Shown: positions 1 to 8,270 of the stretch, piece after piece | How positions within the stretch are numbered: the first letter of the stretch is position 1 | Layout: each line of letters starts with the position of its first letter | Source: an uncultured Lachnospiraceae bacterium | Lineage (GTDB): Bacteria > Bacillota > Clostridia > Lachnospirales > Lachnospiraceae | Assembly: GCA_910583615.1 (NCBI GenBank) | Contig: CAJTXP010000041.1 | Coordinates: 1-36,553 of the forward strand | Length of the DNA stretch: 36,553 nt | Direction: 5' to 3' | Position numbers and translations under genes: made by a program | The notes under the pieces: model-generated | Seen by the model: only the letters and a program-made list of their open reading frames with translations | What the model was told of the DNA's origin: nothing | Databases searched by the model: none

Positions 1-9
1 CGGTGTCCG

Positions 10-79
10 ATACATTCCATACGAGCGCAGAGCACAGAGGTCCAGGGCGCAGACCACCACCCACCCCGTGAACAGTAAT
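10..79 (-). repeat. Degenerate copy of the 71-bp interspersed element
   Basis: This stretch has the same length as, and ends like, the 71-bp element seen at 21696-21766 and 23366-23436, but in the opposite orientation. It matches without gaps at CATACG near its left side and GTGAACAGTAA at its right end. The middle is poorly conserved, so it is either an old copy or a relative with the same ends. It lies just upstream of the promoter of the first gene. Confidence 0.4.
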
Positions 80-119
80 ATGTGTTGCAAATCCCGGTAA
101 TGAACTGTTTGGAAAGGAA

Positions 120-147
120 TTGCGAAAACAGTGAAAAGGTGTATAAT
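120..147 (+). promoter_or_regulatory. Promoter of the racemase-like gene
   Basis: TTGCGA at 120-125 and TATAAT at 142-147 are separated by 16 bp, a good sigma-A promoter. It leaves a leader of about 40 bases before the ribosome binding site AAGGAG at 182-187. Confidence 0.6.
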
Positions 148-195
148 TTCTATAGATGGACGTTTACGGCAATCGTACAGTAAGGAGATGGATGT

Positions 196-870
196 ATGAA
201 AATCGGGATTGTATATACGGGAACAACAAAAGAACTTGTGGAAATGGTGGAGTGTGAATTAAAAAAATATTTTACGGATCCGGAAGTCAGCTTTAAAAAT
301 TATACGGCGCCGGATATCATAGACGATGTGAAGAACAGGGGTTATGTGTCCTCCCGTATGAGAGAAAAAATGCTTGAGATTTTCCGGCGGGCAGCGGATG
401 AGCAGATGGATATCGTCTTCAATATCTGTTCTTCTCTCAGAGAAGTGGCGGAGGAGGCGCGGATCAGCCTGGAAGAAAAAGGAATTCCGCTGGTTCTGTT
501 TGATGAGCGGATGATTGTAAATGCAGTAGAACGTTTTTGCCGGATCGGGATTGCGGCAACGCTGGACAGCGCGCTTGCGGCAACAGGGCGCTGTGTGGAA
601 AGAAATGCGGAAAGATCAGGGAAATATGTGGAAATTCTGCCGATCCGGGTGAAAGATTCCTATGGACTGGAACAGGGAGAACTTGGTGAAAGATGCGTGA
701 AGGCTGTAAAAGAATCCGGTGAACTGCCGGAAGCAATCATACTGGCACAGGGTTCCATGGCATGTGTGGAACAGAAACTTGAGAAAGAATTTGGCATACC
801 GGTGGTTTCAGGCCTGCATTCGGGAGTAGAAGAGTTATGGGAAACATATGCAGGCCTGAAATCAGAGTAA
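196..870 (+). CDS. Asp/Glu/hydantoin racemase-family protein
   Basis: A 224-residue cytoplasmic protein that starts at an ATG eight bases after AAGGAG. The fold-type cues are those of the Asp/Glu racemase superfamily: an N-terminal beta strand (KIGIVYTGT), a first cysteine loop NICSSL near residues 76-81, and a second-half loop LAQGSMACVE. Family members use two cysteines to invert a chiral carbon without a cofactor. Here the first cysteine is present, but the second loop has Ser-Met-Ala-Cys rather than the usual Gly-Cys-Thr, so the second catalytic residue is uncertain. It lies upstream of a LysR gene and a TRAP operon and may belong to the same catabolic locus. The substrate cannot be read from the sequence. 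It could also be a non-racemase member such as a decarboxylase-like or isomerase-like protein. Confidence 0.65.
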   Translation: MKIGIVYTGTTKELVEMVECELKKYFTDPEVSFKNYTAPDIIDDVKNRGYVSSRMREKMLEIFRRAADEQMDIVFNICSSLREVAEEARISLEEKGIPLVLFDERMIVNAVERFCRIGIAATLDSALAATGRCVERNAERSGKYVEILPIRVKDSYGLEQGELGERCVKAVKESGELPEAIILAQGSMACVEQKLEKEFGIPVVSGLHSGVEELWETYAGLKSE

Positions 871-904
871 ATTCAGTATTCAAAGTTCTGACCGGTCAGG
901 TCTT

Positions 905-1816
905 TTATATCTGCATATAGGGAGCCTGGATAAAGGTACCGTTGTGATGTTCCAGATAGTGCAGCAGTATCTCAATCGAAGGAATTGCCTGCTGAGAAGG
1001 CATATTTCTCTGAATACAGTAGCAGACAATATCCGGAGGCGGTGCAGAGAATTCATATATTTTCAGATCCGGATTCTGCATCACCTGCTTTTCTGCAATG
1101 GAGCGGGGAGAGACAAGCCAGAGTTCCGGATTGGAAAGAAGTTTAAATGACAATGGTACAGAAAAATCAATCTGAATGGTGGGAATCACAGTGGGATCCC
1201 ACCATTGTTCATGCCAGATGCGCAGATCGCCATAATATTTCCAGAAAATTTCATGGTGCGCATCCAGATTTTTTGGATGTATTTTTTTCCCTGTCCGGCC
1301 TGCCCGTTCAGAGCATACAAGAACCAGAGGATCACGAAAAATGGGCTTGCATAAAATCTGATTGGAAATGACAGGATGCACCACGAAACCAATGTCAACT
1401 TCCACATTATTGATCATCTCGGAAATGGGTATGGAATGTCCTGTCCGGATGTCCAGCTTCAGCTGAGGTTCTTCCGTCAGAAGCCCATGATAGAACCGGT
1501 CAAAGGGATAGGCAATAAACCAGTCCACCTGGGCAATGCGCAGATTGATGTAATGTGTGGATTCCCTGAAATGCTGCGTGTGCTTCCAGAGCGTGATCCA
1601 CTGCTGGGCAGTATAGATGAATTCCACGCCTTTCGGGGTGAGTTCGATAAAGCGTTCTCCCCGGGAACGTTTCACAAGTTCTATATCCAGTTCTTTTTCA
1701 AGGCGTTTCAGCCGGTAACTGATCGTTGACTGTGTAATAAACAGCATATCTGCGGCTTTTGACAGATTCTTGGTATCTGCAATAGCCAGGAAAGCTTCTA
1801 TATCTGATATATTCAT
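905..1816 (-). CDS. LysR-family transcriptional regulator
   Basis: A LysR-type regulator of 303 residues from this start. Residues 1-60 form the winged helix-turn-helix (SKAADMLFITQSTISYRLKRL is the recognition region), followed by a periplasmic-binding-like effector domain. An in-frame ATG at 1849 would add 11 charged residues, but the best promoter has its -10 box at 1850-1855, so that ATG would lie upstream of the transcript start. The ATG at 1816 follows AAAGGA by eight bases and places the helix-turn-helix where LysR proteins normally have it. It is divergent from the isomerase-dehydrogenase-TRAP operon and very likely controls it. The effector is unknown, possibly the transported carboxylate or sugar acid. 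Confidence 0.9.
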   Translation of the reverse strand: MNISDIEAFLAIADTKNLSKAADMLFITQSTISYRLKRLEKELDIELVKRSRGERFIELTPKGVEFIYTAQQWITLWKHTQHFRESTHYINLRIAQVDWFIAYPFDRFYHGLLTEEPQLKLDIRTGHSIPISEMINNVEVDIGFVVHPVISNQILCKPIFRDPLVLVCSERAGRTGKKIHPKNLDAHHEIFWKYYGDLRIWHEQWWDPTVIPTIQIDFSVPLSFKLLSNPELWLVSPRSIAEKQVMQNPDLKIYEFSAPPPDIVCYCIQRNMPSQQAIPSIEILLHYLEHHNGTFIQAPYMQI

Positions 1817-1849
1817 TCTGGATATCCTTTCTTTTCTGTTCTTGTCCAT

Positions 1850-1878
1850 AATTTACCCCTAAAAAACAAAAACGTCAA
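1850..1878 (-). promoter_or_regulatory. lysR promoter
   Basis: On the minus strand, TTGACG (1873-1878) is followed after 17 bp by TAAATT (1850-1855). The predicted transcript start, near 1843, excludes the upstream ATG at 1849 and sets the LysR start at 1816. Confidence 0.6.
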
Positions 1879-1941
1879 TATTTTAGATGTAAAAAATTCA
1901 TATTTTAGATTATTGCATTTGCCTGTTGTATCGATTACAAT
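1878..1941 (+). promoter_or_regulatory. Divergent promoter and probable LysR operator
   Basis: TTGCAT (1913-1918) and TACAAT (1936-1941), 17 bp apart, form the rightward promoter. Two identical 11-bp direct repeats ATATTTTAGAT (1878-1888 and 1900-1910) lie 22 bp apart, two helical turns. An interrupted palindrome TTGTA-N5-TACAA (1926-1940) sits between -35 and -10 and fits the T-N11-A rule of LysR sites. The arrangement suggests two LysR dimers, one next to each promoter. Confidence 0.5.
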
Positions 1942-1986
1942 AAAGAAAAACAGATAAAATATGCAATGAATGAGAGGGCAGGATGG

Positions 1987-2841
1987 ATGATTATGAAACT
2001 GGGAATCAGTTCCTTCACGTATGGGTGGGCAGTGGGGGTGGAGGGCTACAGGCCGGCAGAACCGATGGGTTTTATGGAGTTGATTGAACGCACGCATGAA
2101 TTGGGGCTTTCTCTGCTTCAGGTTGGCGATAACCTTCCGCTGGACCAGCTGTCCTGTTCGGATCTTCAAAAAGGCAGGCAGGCGCTTGAGCAGTACGGAA
2201 TTGAGCTGGAACTGGGAATTCGCGGTCTGAAAGACAGCAGGATCGGGAAATATCTGGAACTGTGCAGATTTTTTTCTTCCAGACTGCTGCGCGTGGTGAT
2301 TGATGAATCCGGCTATGAACCCACGGAGGATGAGATCATCAGGATACTGAAAAGATGGGTTCCTGAATTTCTGGCTGAAGGAGTTACGATTGGAATTGAA
2401 AACCATGAACGTTTAAAAGCCAGGCAGTTGGCATACATTATATGTCAGGTGGACAGTCCGTCTGTAGGGATCTGTCTGGATACGGCGAATTCACTGGGCG
2501 CTCTGGAGGGGCTGGATACCGTTGCGGGCACGCTGATTCCCTACACGGTCAACCTTCATGCAAAAGATATATCCATCCGTCGTCTGCCAAGCCAGCTGGG
2601 ATTCGAGATTACAGGTACGGTTTCCGGAGAGGGTATGCTGAACATGGTAGATCTGATCCGGCGCGTATCAGAAAACGGCAGAGATGTGAACTGTATTCTG
2701 GAGCAGTGGACCGCTTATACGGGAGACCTTGAAAAGACGATTCAGAAGGAAGCCCGGGATGCGGTAAAAGGAATACATAATCTTCAAAAGATGATAGATC
2801 ATGAATTCATGATAAAAAGCAGCAAAGGAGGGAAAAAATGA
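1987..2841 (+). CDS. Sugar phosphate isomerase/epimerase (AP endonuclease 2-type TIM barrel)
   Basis: A 284-residue protein from this start, which lies nine bases after GAGAGGG. An in-frame ATG at 1966 has no good ribosome site, and one at 1993 is also possible. The sequence shows the xylose-isomerase-like TIM barrel: opening strand KLGISSFTYG, then metal-site strands ending in IGIENHE, GICLDTANS, NLHAKD and ILEQW, which supply the Glu, Asp, His and Glu ligands for a divalent metal. Family members isomerise or epimerise sugars, inositols or keto-acids. It overlaps the following dehydrogenase by four bases (ATGA), so the two are translationally coupled and probably act on the same substrate. 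The substrate is not determined. Confidence 0.8.
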   Translation: MIMKLGISSFTYGWAVGVEGYRPAEPMGFMELIERTHELGLSLLQVGDNLPLDQLSCSDLQKGRQALEQYGIELELGIRGLKDSRIGKYLELCRFFSSRLLRVVIDESGYEPTEDEIIRILKRWVPEFLAEGVTIGIENHERLKARQLAYIICQVDSPSVGICLDTANSLGALEGLDTVAGTLIPYTVNLHAKDISIRRLPSQLGFEITGTVSGEGMLNMVDLIRRVSENGRDVNCILEQWTAYTGDLEKTIQKEARDAVKGIHNLQKMIDHEFMIKSSKGGKK

Positions 2842-3893
2842 GAGCAGTAGTAAAAACAGGTCCCGGCCCGGGAGTGGTCTGTATGGATGTAGAAAGGCCA
2901 AAACCGAAGCTGGACGAGGTATTGATCCGGGTTCACGCGTCAGCTGTCTGCGGGACGGATCTCGGACTGTATCGCTGGAATGCCGGCGGACAGAGTTTTG
3001 CAGGTAAGTTTCAGGTGAAATGGCCGCTGACGCTTGGCCATGAATTTTCCGGCGTCATTGTAGAAACGGGAGCAGAGGTGAAGGATCACCACGTCGGTGA
3101 AAGAGTTTCTCTGGAGACGCATCTGCCCTGTGGAAAATGCTTCAACTGTCTGAACGATATGGCGCATAACTGTATGGATATGGGAGCTTACGGGACGAGC
3201 TGCAACGGTTCTTTTGCAGAATATGCCATCGGCCCTGCCAATGTGGTATTTACTCTTCCGGACGGGATTTCATTTGAAGAAGGCGCTCTGCTGGAACCGG
3301 GCGGCGTTGCGATGCGCGCAGTAGATGAGGCGGCAGTCCTTCCAGGTGAAACCGTAGTGGTGAATGGATGCGGTCCCATCGGCTTACTGACGATCCTGAT
3401 TCTGAGAGCAGGCAATGCAGCGCAGATCATTGCTGCGGATATGGATGAGTACCGGTTAAAGATGGCGGAGCGGTTTGGAGCTGTTGCGGTCAATATCAAA
3501 GAACAGGACGTGGTCAGTGAAGTCAGAAAGCGGACCGCGTTCAGAGGAGGCGCTGATGTCGTCATCGAGACCAGCGGCGCGCCTGCAGCTTACCAGGTCA
3601 TTTTCCGGATGCTTCGTCTGGAAGGCAGGCTGATCACAGTCGGCCATCCGGGAGGAGAGGTTTCGGTCAACTGGATGGAGGATATTAATCTGCGGGGACT
3701 GTCCGTCAAAGGGATTTTTGGCAGGCGTATCTGGAGAACATGGTATCAGCTCACTTCCCTGATGGCGGCCGGCAGAGTTCGTCTTCTGGATGTGGTGACA
3801 CACCGTTATCAGATGTCTCAGGCGGAAGAAGCGTTTGAGCAGGCAGGAAAGGGCGCAGGCAAAATATTGCTTTTGCCGGATAATACAATTTAA
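2838..3893 (+). CDS. Zinc-dependent alcohol/polyol dehydrogenase (MDR family)
   Basis: A 351-residue medium-chain dehydrogenase. The catalytic zinc site is visible as Cys38 (CGTD), His68-Glu69 (GHE) and Glu153 (LEPGG). The structural zinc site is Cys98, 101, 104 and 112. The NAD(P)-binding turn GCGPIG is at 177-182. Length and motifs match the sorbitol, threonine and idonate dehydrogenase group, which oxidises a secondary hydroxyl to a ketone. It is coupled to the upstream isomerase by an ATGA overlap and precedes the TRAP genes by 18 bp, so it likely oxidises the imported compound. Substrate and cofactor choice cannot be fixed from sequence. Confidence 0.88.
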   Translation: MRAVVKTGPGPGVVCMDVERPKPKLDEVLIRVHASAVCGTDLGLYRWNAGGQSFAGKFQVKWPLTLGHEFSGVIVETGAEVKDHHVGERVSLETHLPCGKCFNCLNDMAHNCMDMGAYGTSCNGSFAEYAIGPANVVFTLPDGISFEEGALLEPGGVAMRAVDEAAVLPGETVVVNGCGPIGLLTILILRAGNAAQIIAADMDEYRLKMAERFGAVAVNIKEQDVVSEVRKRTAFRGGADVVIETSGAPAAYQVIFRMLRLEGRLITVGHPGGEVSVNWMEDINLRGLSVKGIFGRRIWRTWYQLTSLMAAGRVRLLDVVTHRYQMSQAEEAFEQAGKGAGKILLLPDNTI

Positions 3894-3911
3894 TTTGGGA
3901 GGGATTCTAAG

Positions 3912-4982
3912 ATGAAAAAAATGATGGCTATTCTTTTGGTTATTGGCATGACAGCAGCTTTATCAGGCGGATGTTCCGGAAAAGAACCGGAAGCGCCTGC
4001 CCCTGCACAGGATCAGGAAGAAACAGATGCAAAAACGGAGGACAGCGGGACAGAACCGGAAGAAGTAATCAATCTGAAGCTGGGTTCAACGACTTCGGAA
4101 GGTACGGCAGAGATCGAGGCGTGCCACCGGTTTGCAGAACGTCTGGAGGAGCTGTCAGGAGGAACGATGACCTGCGATATTCTTGCAAACGGCCTTGCAG
4201 GATCCGAGACGGAGATCGTCGAGGGACAGCAGATGGGATCTCTGGATATGTCTGTCATGTGCGGCGTACTGCAGAATTTTGATTCTGCGCTGATGTTTCT
4301 GGAATGGGATTTTCTGTTTGTGAATCAGGAGCATCTGGAAGAGATCCTGTACGGCGAAGTCGGAGACAGGATCGAGCAGAGAATACTGGATACGACCGGC
4401 ATCCGGGTACTGGATGTGTTTATGAGAACGCCGCGGCTGATGTCGACCACGAAGAAAATAGAGAGCGTGGACGACCTGAAAGGTTTAAAGATCCGTGTTC
4501 CGGAGATGGCGGCGCGTACGGCTTTGTGGACCGCACTGGGAGCAAGTCCGACACCCATGGCATTTAATGAGGTATATTCAGCACTTCAGACCAGTGTGAT
4601 CGAAGGGCAGGAGAATCCGATCAACACCATCGTGGCGAACAAGCTGTATGAAGTATGTCCGTATCTGACGGTATCGAATCATGTATATGGCTTTATGTAT
4701 CTGAATATTTCTGACAGCACATGGCAGAAGCTGAATGAGGAACAGCGCGGCTGGGTGCAGCAGGCTGCAGATGAAGCTGCGGAGTATAACAATCAGCTGG
4801 CGGCTGAGATGGAAGAAGAGCAGATGAAAGAGGCAGCAGAATACATGGAAGTGACGGTTGTGGATACGTCAGACTGGCGTGAACTGACGAAAGATGTATA
4901 TAAGCAGTTCGAGTCGGATCCGAACTATGATGCATTTGAAGAAATCTATCAGGAAATTGTAGCGGCAGGAGAGAAGTATTAG
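3912..4982 (+). CDS. dctP: TRAP transporter solute-binding protein DctP (lipoprotein)
   Basis: A 356-residue binding protein. The N-terminus is a lipoprotein signal: two lysines, a hydrophobic stretch and a Ser-Gly-Gly-Cys lipobox with Cys21, slightly atypical because Leu is at -4 instead of -3. An acidic, Pro/Glu-rich linker to about residue 50 follows. The DctP fold includes Arg195 in KIRVP, the residue that usually salt-bridges a substrate carboxylate, and the conserved NEVYSALQTSVIEGQENP segment. Together with DctQ and DctM it forms a sodium-driven TRAP importer. A carboxylate-bearing ligand such as a sugar acid is likely from the family; the specific ligand is unknown. Confidence 0.93.
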   Translation: MKKMMAILLVIGMTAALSGGCSGKEPEAPAPAQDQEETDAKTEDSGTEPEEVINLKLGSTTSEGTAEIEACHRFAERLEELSGGTMTCDILANGLAGSETEIVEGQQMGSLDMSVMCGVLQNFDSALMFLEWDFLFVNQEHLEEILYGEVGDRIEQRILDTTGIRVLDVFMRTPRLMSTTKKIESVDDLKGLKIRVPEMAARTALWTALGASPTPMAFNEVYSALQTSVIEGQENPINTIVANKLYEVCPYLTVSNHVYGFMYLNISDSTWQKLNEEQRGWVQQAADEAAEYNNQLAAEMEEEQMKEAAEYMEVTVVDTSDWRELTKDVYKQFESDPNYDAFEEIYQEIVAAGEKY

Positions 4983-5008
4983 TCATCCTGAATGGAGGAG
5001 GTTATTGC

Positions 5009-5497
5009 TTGAAAAAATGGAGTATGTTTCTTAATGGATTTGAAAAGGCCATGTGCGTATGCCTGGGAATACTGATGCTCATACTGGTATGCGACGTAAC
5101 GCTCCAGGTGATCGCAAGATATTTATTCTCAGCTCCGCCGAGCTGGACAGAGGAGCTGGCACGCCGCCTGATGCAGCTGATCGTGTTCTTCGGAGGCGGG
5201 ATTGCCTATCGAAAAAGCGAGATGACCGGCATCACGCTGCTGGTGGAACGCCTGCCCGAAAACGTACAGAAGGCCTGCAGTCTCTTTATCAACGGCGCCG
5301 TGCTTGTTTTCTGCCTGTTTTTGACCTGGATCGGATACAGAATGTGTATTCAGGTAAGGGGACAGCTGTCTCCGGCGCTGCGTCTTCCCAAAGGGCTGTT
5401 TTATGCGGCAATTCCGTTCTTTGGCGTTACGACTGCTTTTTTTGCAGCTGAGAAGATGATAAAAATGGTATGCTGTACAAAGGAGGATCCGGTATGA
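5009..5497 (+). CDS. dctQ: TRAP transporter small permease DctQ
   Basis: A 162-residue membrane protein with four hydrophobic segments, the usual size and topology of DctQ. Translation begins at TTG, seven bases after GGAGGAGG (4994-5001); no ATG is positioned better. The segment ARYLFSAPPSWTEELAR, with the conserved Trp-Glu, is typical of the family. It bridges DctP and the large subunit. Its stop codon overlaps the dctM start (ATGA), so the permeases are coupled. Confidence 0.92.
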   Translation: MKKWSMFLNGFEKAMCVCLGILMLILVCDVTLQVIARYLFSAPPSWTEELARRLMQLIVFFGGGIAYRKSEMTGITLLVERLPENVQKACSLFINGAVLVFCLFLTWIGYRMCIQVRGQLSPALRLPKGLFYAAIPFFGVTTAFFAAEKMIKMVCCTKEDPV

Positions 5498-6777
5498 GCG
5501 TGCTTGGTACTTTTCTTATTGTATTTTTTGTGCTTTTGCTGCTGGGAATGCCGATTGCTTTCACACTTGGGATCGCCAGTACGGTTTTTCTGGCTGCAGA
5601 GACAGATCTGCCCATGCTCTATGTGGTTCAGAAAATGTTCGGCGGCGTGGATTCTTTTCCGCTGCTGGCAGTCCCCTTTTTCATACTGGCGGGAAATCTG
5701 ATGAATGGAGGCGGAGTGACTTCCCGGCTGCTGGACTTCTGTAATATAATTGTGGGACGGTTCCGGGGAGGACTGGCGGCGGTATCAATCGTCGGCTCCA
5801 TGATCTTTGCAGGCATCTCGGGCTCTGCAGTGGCAGATGCATCGGGTCTTGGGTCCATTCTGATACCAACCATGAATGACCAGGGATATGACAGGGAATA
5901 TTCTGCCGCAATCAATGCAACTTCTTCAACGATTGCCATGCTGATTCCTCCCAGCATTCCCATGGTCCTGCTTGCGACGGTTGCAGCGGCATCCGTCAGG
6001 GAACTGTTTTTTTCCAGTGCGGCTGCGGGTATTTTATCAGGACTTTTTATGCTGACCGTTAATGCCGGCCTCAGTGTAAAACGGAATTATCCCAGCAACG
6101 GGAAAGTTGCGCTGAGAGATGTTCCCAGGCTTGTGATTCGCTGTCTGCCTTCCGTGATCATGCCTGCTCTGATTTTGTTTTCCATTGTATTTGGGTGGAT
6201 GACGGCTACGGAAGCCTCCTGTCTGGCCGTGATTTATGCACTGTTTACCGGAATTTTCATCTATAAGCAGCTGAATATCCGGACGATTTTCCAGTGTTTT
6301 ATCGAAGCAGCGCTTCAGACGGCGGTTGTCATGCTGATCGTGGCTGCTGCGGCCCTCCTTTCGAGCATTATGTCCCACCTGCTTTTGCCGCAGATCATTG
6401 CAGACTGGGCTCTGGCCAATCTGCAGGCAAAGTGGGCGATCCTTGCGGTAGTTGCAGTTACGGCTTTGATCTGCGGATGCTTTATGGATGTGTCTCCGGC
6501 ATTGATTCTGCTGGGCGCCATCTTTACTCCGGTGATCAAAGCAGTGGACATTTCTGTGCTGCAGTTTGCAGCAGTGCTCTGCGTCAGCCTTTCCATAGGT
6601 CTGTACACTCCTCCGGTAGGAATGACGCTGATCGTGTCTTCGAAGATCGCAGAGTCCACGATGACGAAATGCTTCCGACGATGCATTCCGTTCCTGCTGC
6701 CTGAGCTCCTGCTGATCTTTCTGCTGATTTTCTTTCCTGTATTGTCGGTGGGACTTCCGGCGTTGCTTTTTGGCTGA
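5494..6777 (+). CDS. dctM: TRAP transporter large permease DctM
   Basis: A 427-residue, strongly hydrophobic protein with about twelve membrane segments, the transport subunit of the TRAP system. The start at 5494 follows AAAGGAGG and overlaps the dctQ stop by four bases. A longer frame from 5470 has no ribosome site. Family motifs are clear: GMPIAFTLG near the N-terminus, the AGISGSAVADASGLGSI loop, and MLIPPSIPMV, plus a second repeat ending in YTPPVGMTL. It should exchange sodium for the DctP-delivered solute. It is the last gene of the operon and is followed by a terminator. Confidence 0.94.
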   Translation: MSVLGTFLIVFFVLLLLGMPIAFTLGIASTVFLAAETDLPMLYVVQKMFGGVDSFPLLAVPFFILAGNLMNGGGVTSRLLDFCNIIVGRFRGGLAAVSIVGSMIFAGISGSAVADASGLGSILIPTMNDQGYDREYSAAINATSSTIAMLIPPSIPMVLLATVAAASVRELFFSSAAAGILSGLFMLTVNAGLSVKRNYPSNGKVALRDVPRLVIRCLPSVIMPALILFSIVFGWMTATEASCLAVIYALFTGIFIYKQLNIRTIFQCFIEAALQTAVVMLIVAAAALLSSIMSHLLLPQIIADWALANLQAKWAILAVVAVTALICGCFMDVSPALILLGAIFTPVIKAVDISVLQFAAVLCVSLSIGLYTPPVGMTLIVSSKIAESTMTKCFRRCIPFLLPELLLIFLLIFFPVLSVGLPALLFG

Positions 6778-6798
6778 TGTGTGATTTTCTTTTTGCGT

Positions 6799-6852
6799 TG
6801 CTGTTCACACCAGGGTGTATCAGACGTTATGGGTGTGAGCAGCATTTTTTTG
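6799..6852 (+). terminator. Rho-independent terminator after dctM
   Basis: Arms at 6799-6811 and 6832-6844 pair over 13 bp with one G-U wobble and are followed by seven Ts. The left arm, CTGTTCACACC, matches the first bases of the 71-bp element, so this hairpin may derive from one. Confidence 0.8.
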
Positions 6853-6884
6853 CTTGTACTTTTTGTGAGCATTATATAATATTA

Positions 6885-6913
6885 TTGACATGATTGGAAG
6901 GGTTTAGTATAAT
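6885..6913 (+). promoter_or_regulatory. Consensus promoter of the exported-protein gene
   Basis: TTGACA (6885-6890), 17 bp, TATAAT (6908-6913): a perfect sigma-A promoter. Transcription should begin near 6920. This excludes the upstream in-frame TTG at 6894 as a start and leaves the ribosome site AAGGAGG (6989-6995) as the one that matters. Confidence 0.8.
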
Positions 6914-7005
6914 TATTAAACAGGACATGGCCGTGTTGTGCTTTGAATACTTAAGAACATCCCAAATACATGGATGCTGCAACAAAAGAAGGAGGAATGA
7001 ATTAT

Positions 7006-8141
7006 ATGAGAAAAAAGCCAGGAGAGCAGGCGCGCTTTTAACTGCTGCAGTATTGGCGCTGGGAACATTGACTGTGCATGCAGAAGAACTGCCCGCATCA
7101 TGGGAAGCATTATCTGTTGAAGCGGCAGACAATGCGGATTTATCCGGTGATTCTTTATCTGAATCCGAAAAGAACGCAGAGCTGGCACAGATGGAAGAGA
7201 TCTCGGAGTTAACGGTTGACGATCAGGGAGAAGTACTTGATGTTTCTGACAGGTTAAACCAGAGATCTGTCAGTTTGTTGTCTGATAATCCAAGAGCGGT
7301 TATCTCCGGAGAGTTAACCGCCGATAATACAATGGACTTACATTTTTTCACTGTGACGTCCGATAAATTTATGATTGCATATCTGCAATCCAATAATAAA
7401 AACTATGCCGTCCAGTTATATATTATTGATTATGATGCCGGTACCGCTACGCCAACTGCCATAAGCGGAATGGCAGATCACATAACCGGGCTGAATGGTC
7501 TGCCGACAGGCGATTATGCGCTGGCTGTTTTTTCGACAGATGGAACGGCAGGTGACTCCTATACACTGTCGGTCAATTCTGCAAATCCGTCTGGAACTCT
7601 GACTGACAGAGAATTTTATGAGGGTTTCAGGATGATGGCTACCTATTCAAACGGCGATGTATATTTTGATGGAAGCTTTTTTTATAATCCAAAGGATATG
7701 AACCAGGATCAGGCGAATTCTCAGATGGACTGGCACAGAGAATTAACTACCAATTGGAGCGGCGGATACAGACATAGAGACCATGATGTATATAACGTGC
7801 ATATACAAAAAGTAGAAGGCCCCTATTCCTACAGTGCGCAGTATGCACAGTCAGATGCTGTAATGTTCGTTTATTGTGATATCGGCACCTGCTTTGCATA
7901 CATGGAATCTTTTTATGAGTCGGGTTCTACACATAAAATATCACGCATAGATACATTGGGGAAACTTACGCCGCGGGTGCTTGAAGCGGATGATTTTGAC
8001 GATCTGGATCTTGAACATGTACTGATCTATGATTTAAATACGGGAAAATCCATTGATTTTTACAGCCCGCTGAACTATTATTATATTATGGGAGCAGAAG
8101 GCAAGCCTGCTTATGAAGCGATTCGGCTTTTTTCTTTTTAA
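7006..8141 (+). CDS. Exported protein with PPC-like beta domain, signal peptide out of frame
   Basis: The ribosome site AAGGAGG (6989-6995) is ten bases before ATG 7006, which reads only 11 codons before a stop. One more A in the A6 run at 7011-7016 would join it to the long frame and give a classic signal peptide: Met-Arg-Lys-Lys, a hydrophobic core and Val-His-Ala before the cleavage site. The mature part, about 350 residues, begins acidic. It then has a beta-rich region (about 100-190 of the open frame) resembling bacterial pre-peptidase C-terminal domains (GLPTGDYALAVFS). It ends in an aromatic-rich region (Tyr, Trp, Asp) I do not recognise. Either the gene is off by a one-base deletion or slippage, or the sequence has an indel error. 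Function unknown. Confidence 0.6.
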
Positions 8142-8191
8142 AGAGTAAGTATAATTCTGGTGTATAAAAATAGTTAATAATTAATGGAAAG

Positions 8192-8230
8192 TTCAGAGGG
8201 GATAAAAGCAAAGACTTCATCCCCTCTGAA
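8192..8230 (+). terminator. Strong hairpin between two unknown genes
   Basis: A perfect 12-bp inverted repeat, TTCAGAGGGGAT (8192-8203) with its complement at 8219-8230, and a 15-base loop. No T tract follows, so it may be a weak terminator, an attenuator, or an RNA-stabilising structure upstream of the next gene. Confidence 0.5.
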
Positions 8231-8270
8231 GTGTCATAGAAAGCAACAGTAAAAAAGAGGAGGATTTATC

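Noticed and set aside
871..904. CTGACCGGTCAG palindrome after the racemase-like gene as a terminator
   Set aside because: With a realistic loop only four base pairs remain, so it is too weak to call.
1926..1941. Possible catabolite-repression (cre) site in the TRAP operon promoter
   Set aside because: The central CG is off by one position from the cre consensus and two key positions fail; it fits a LysR palindrome better.
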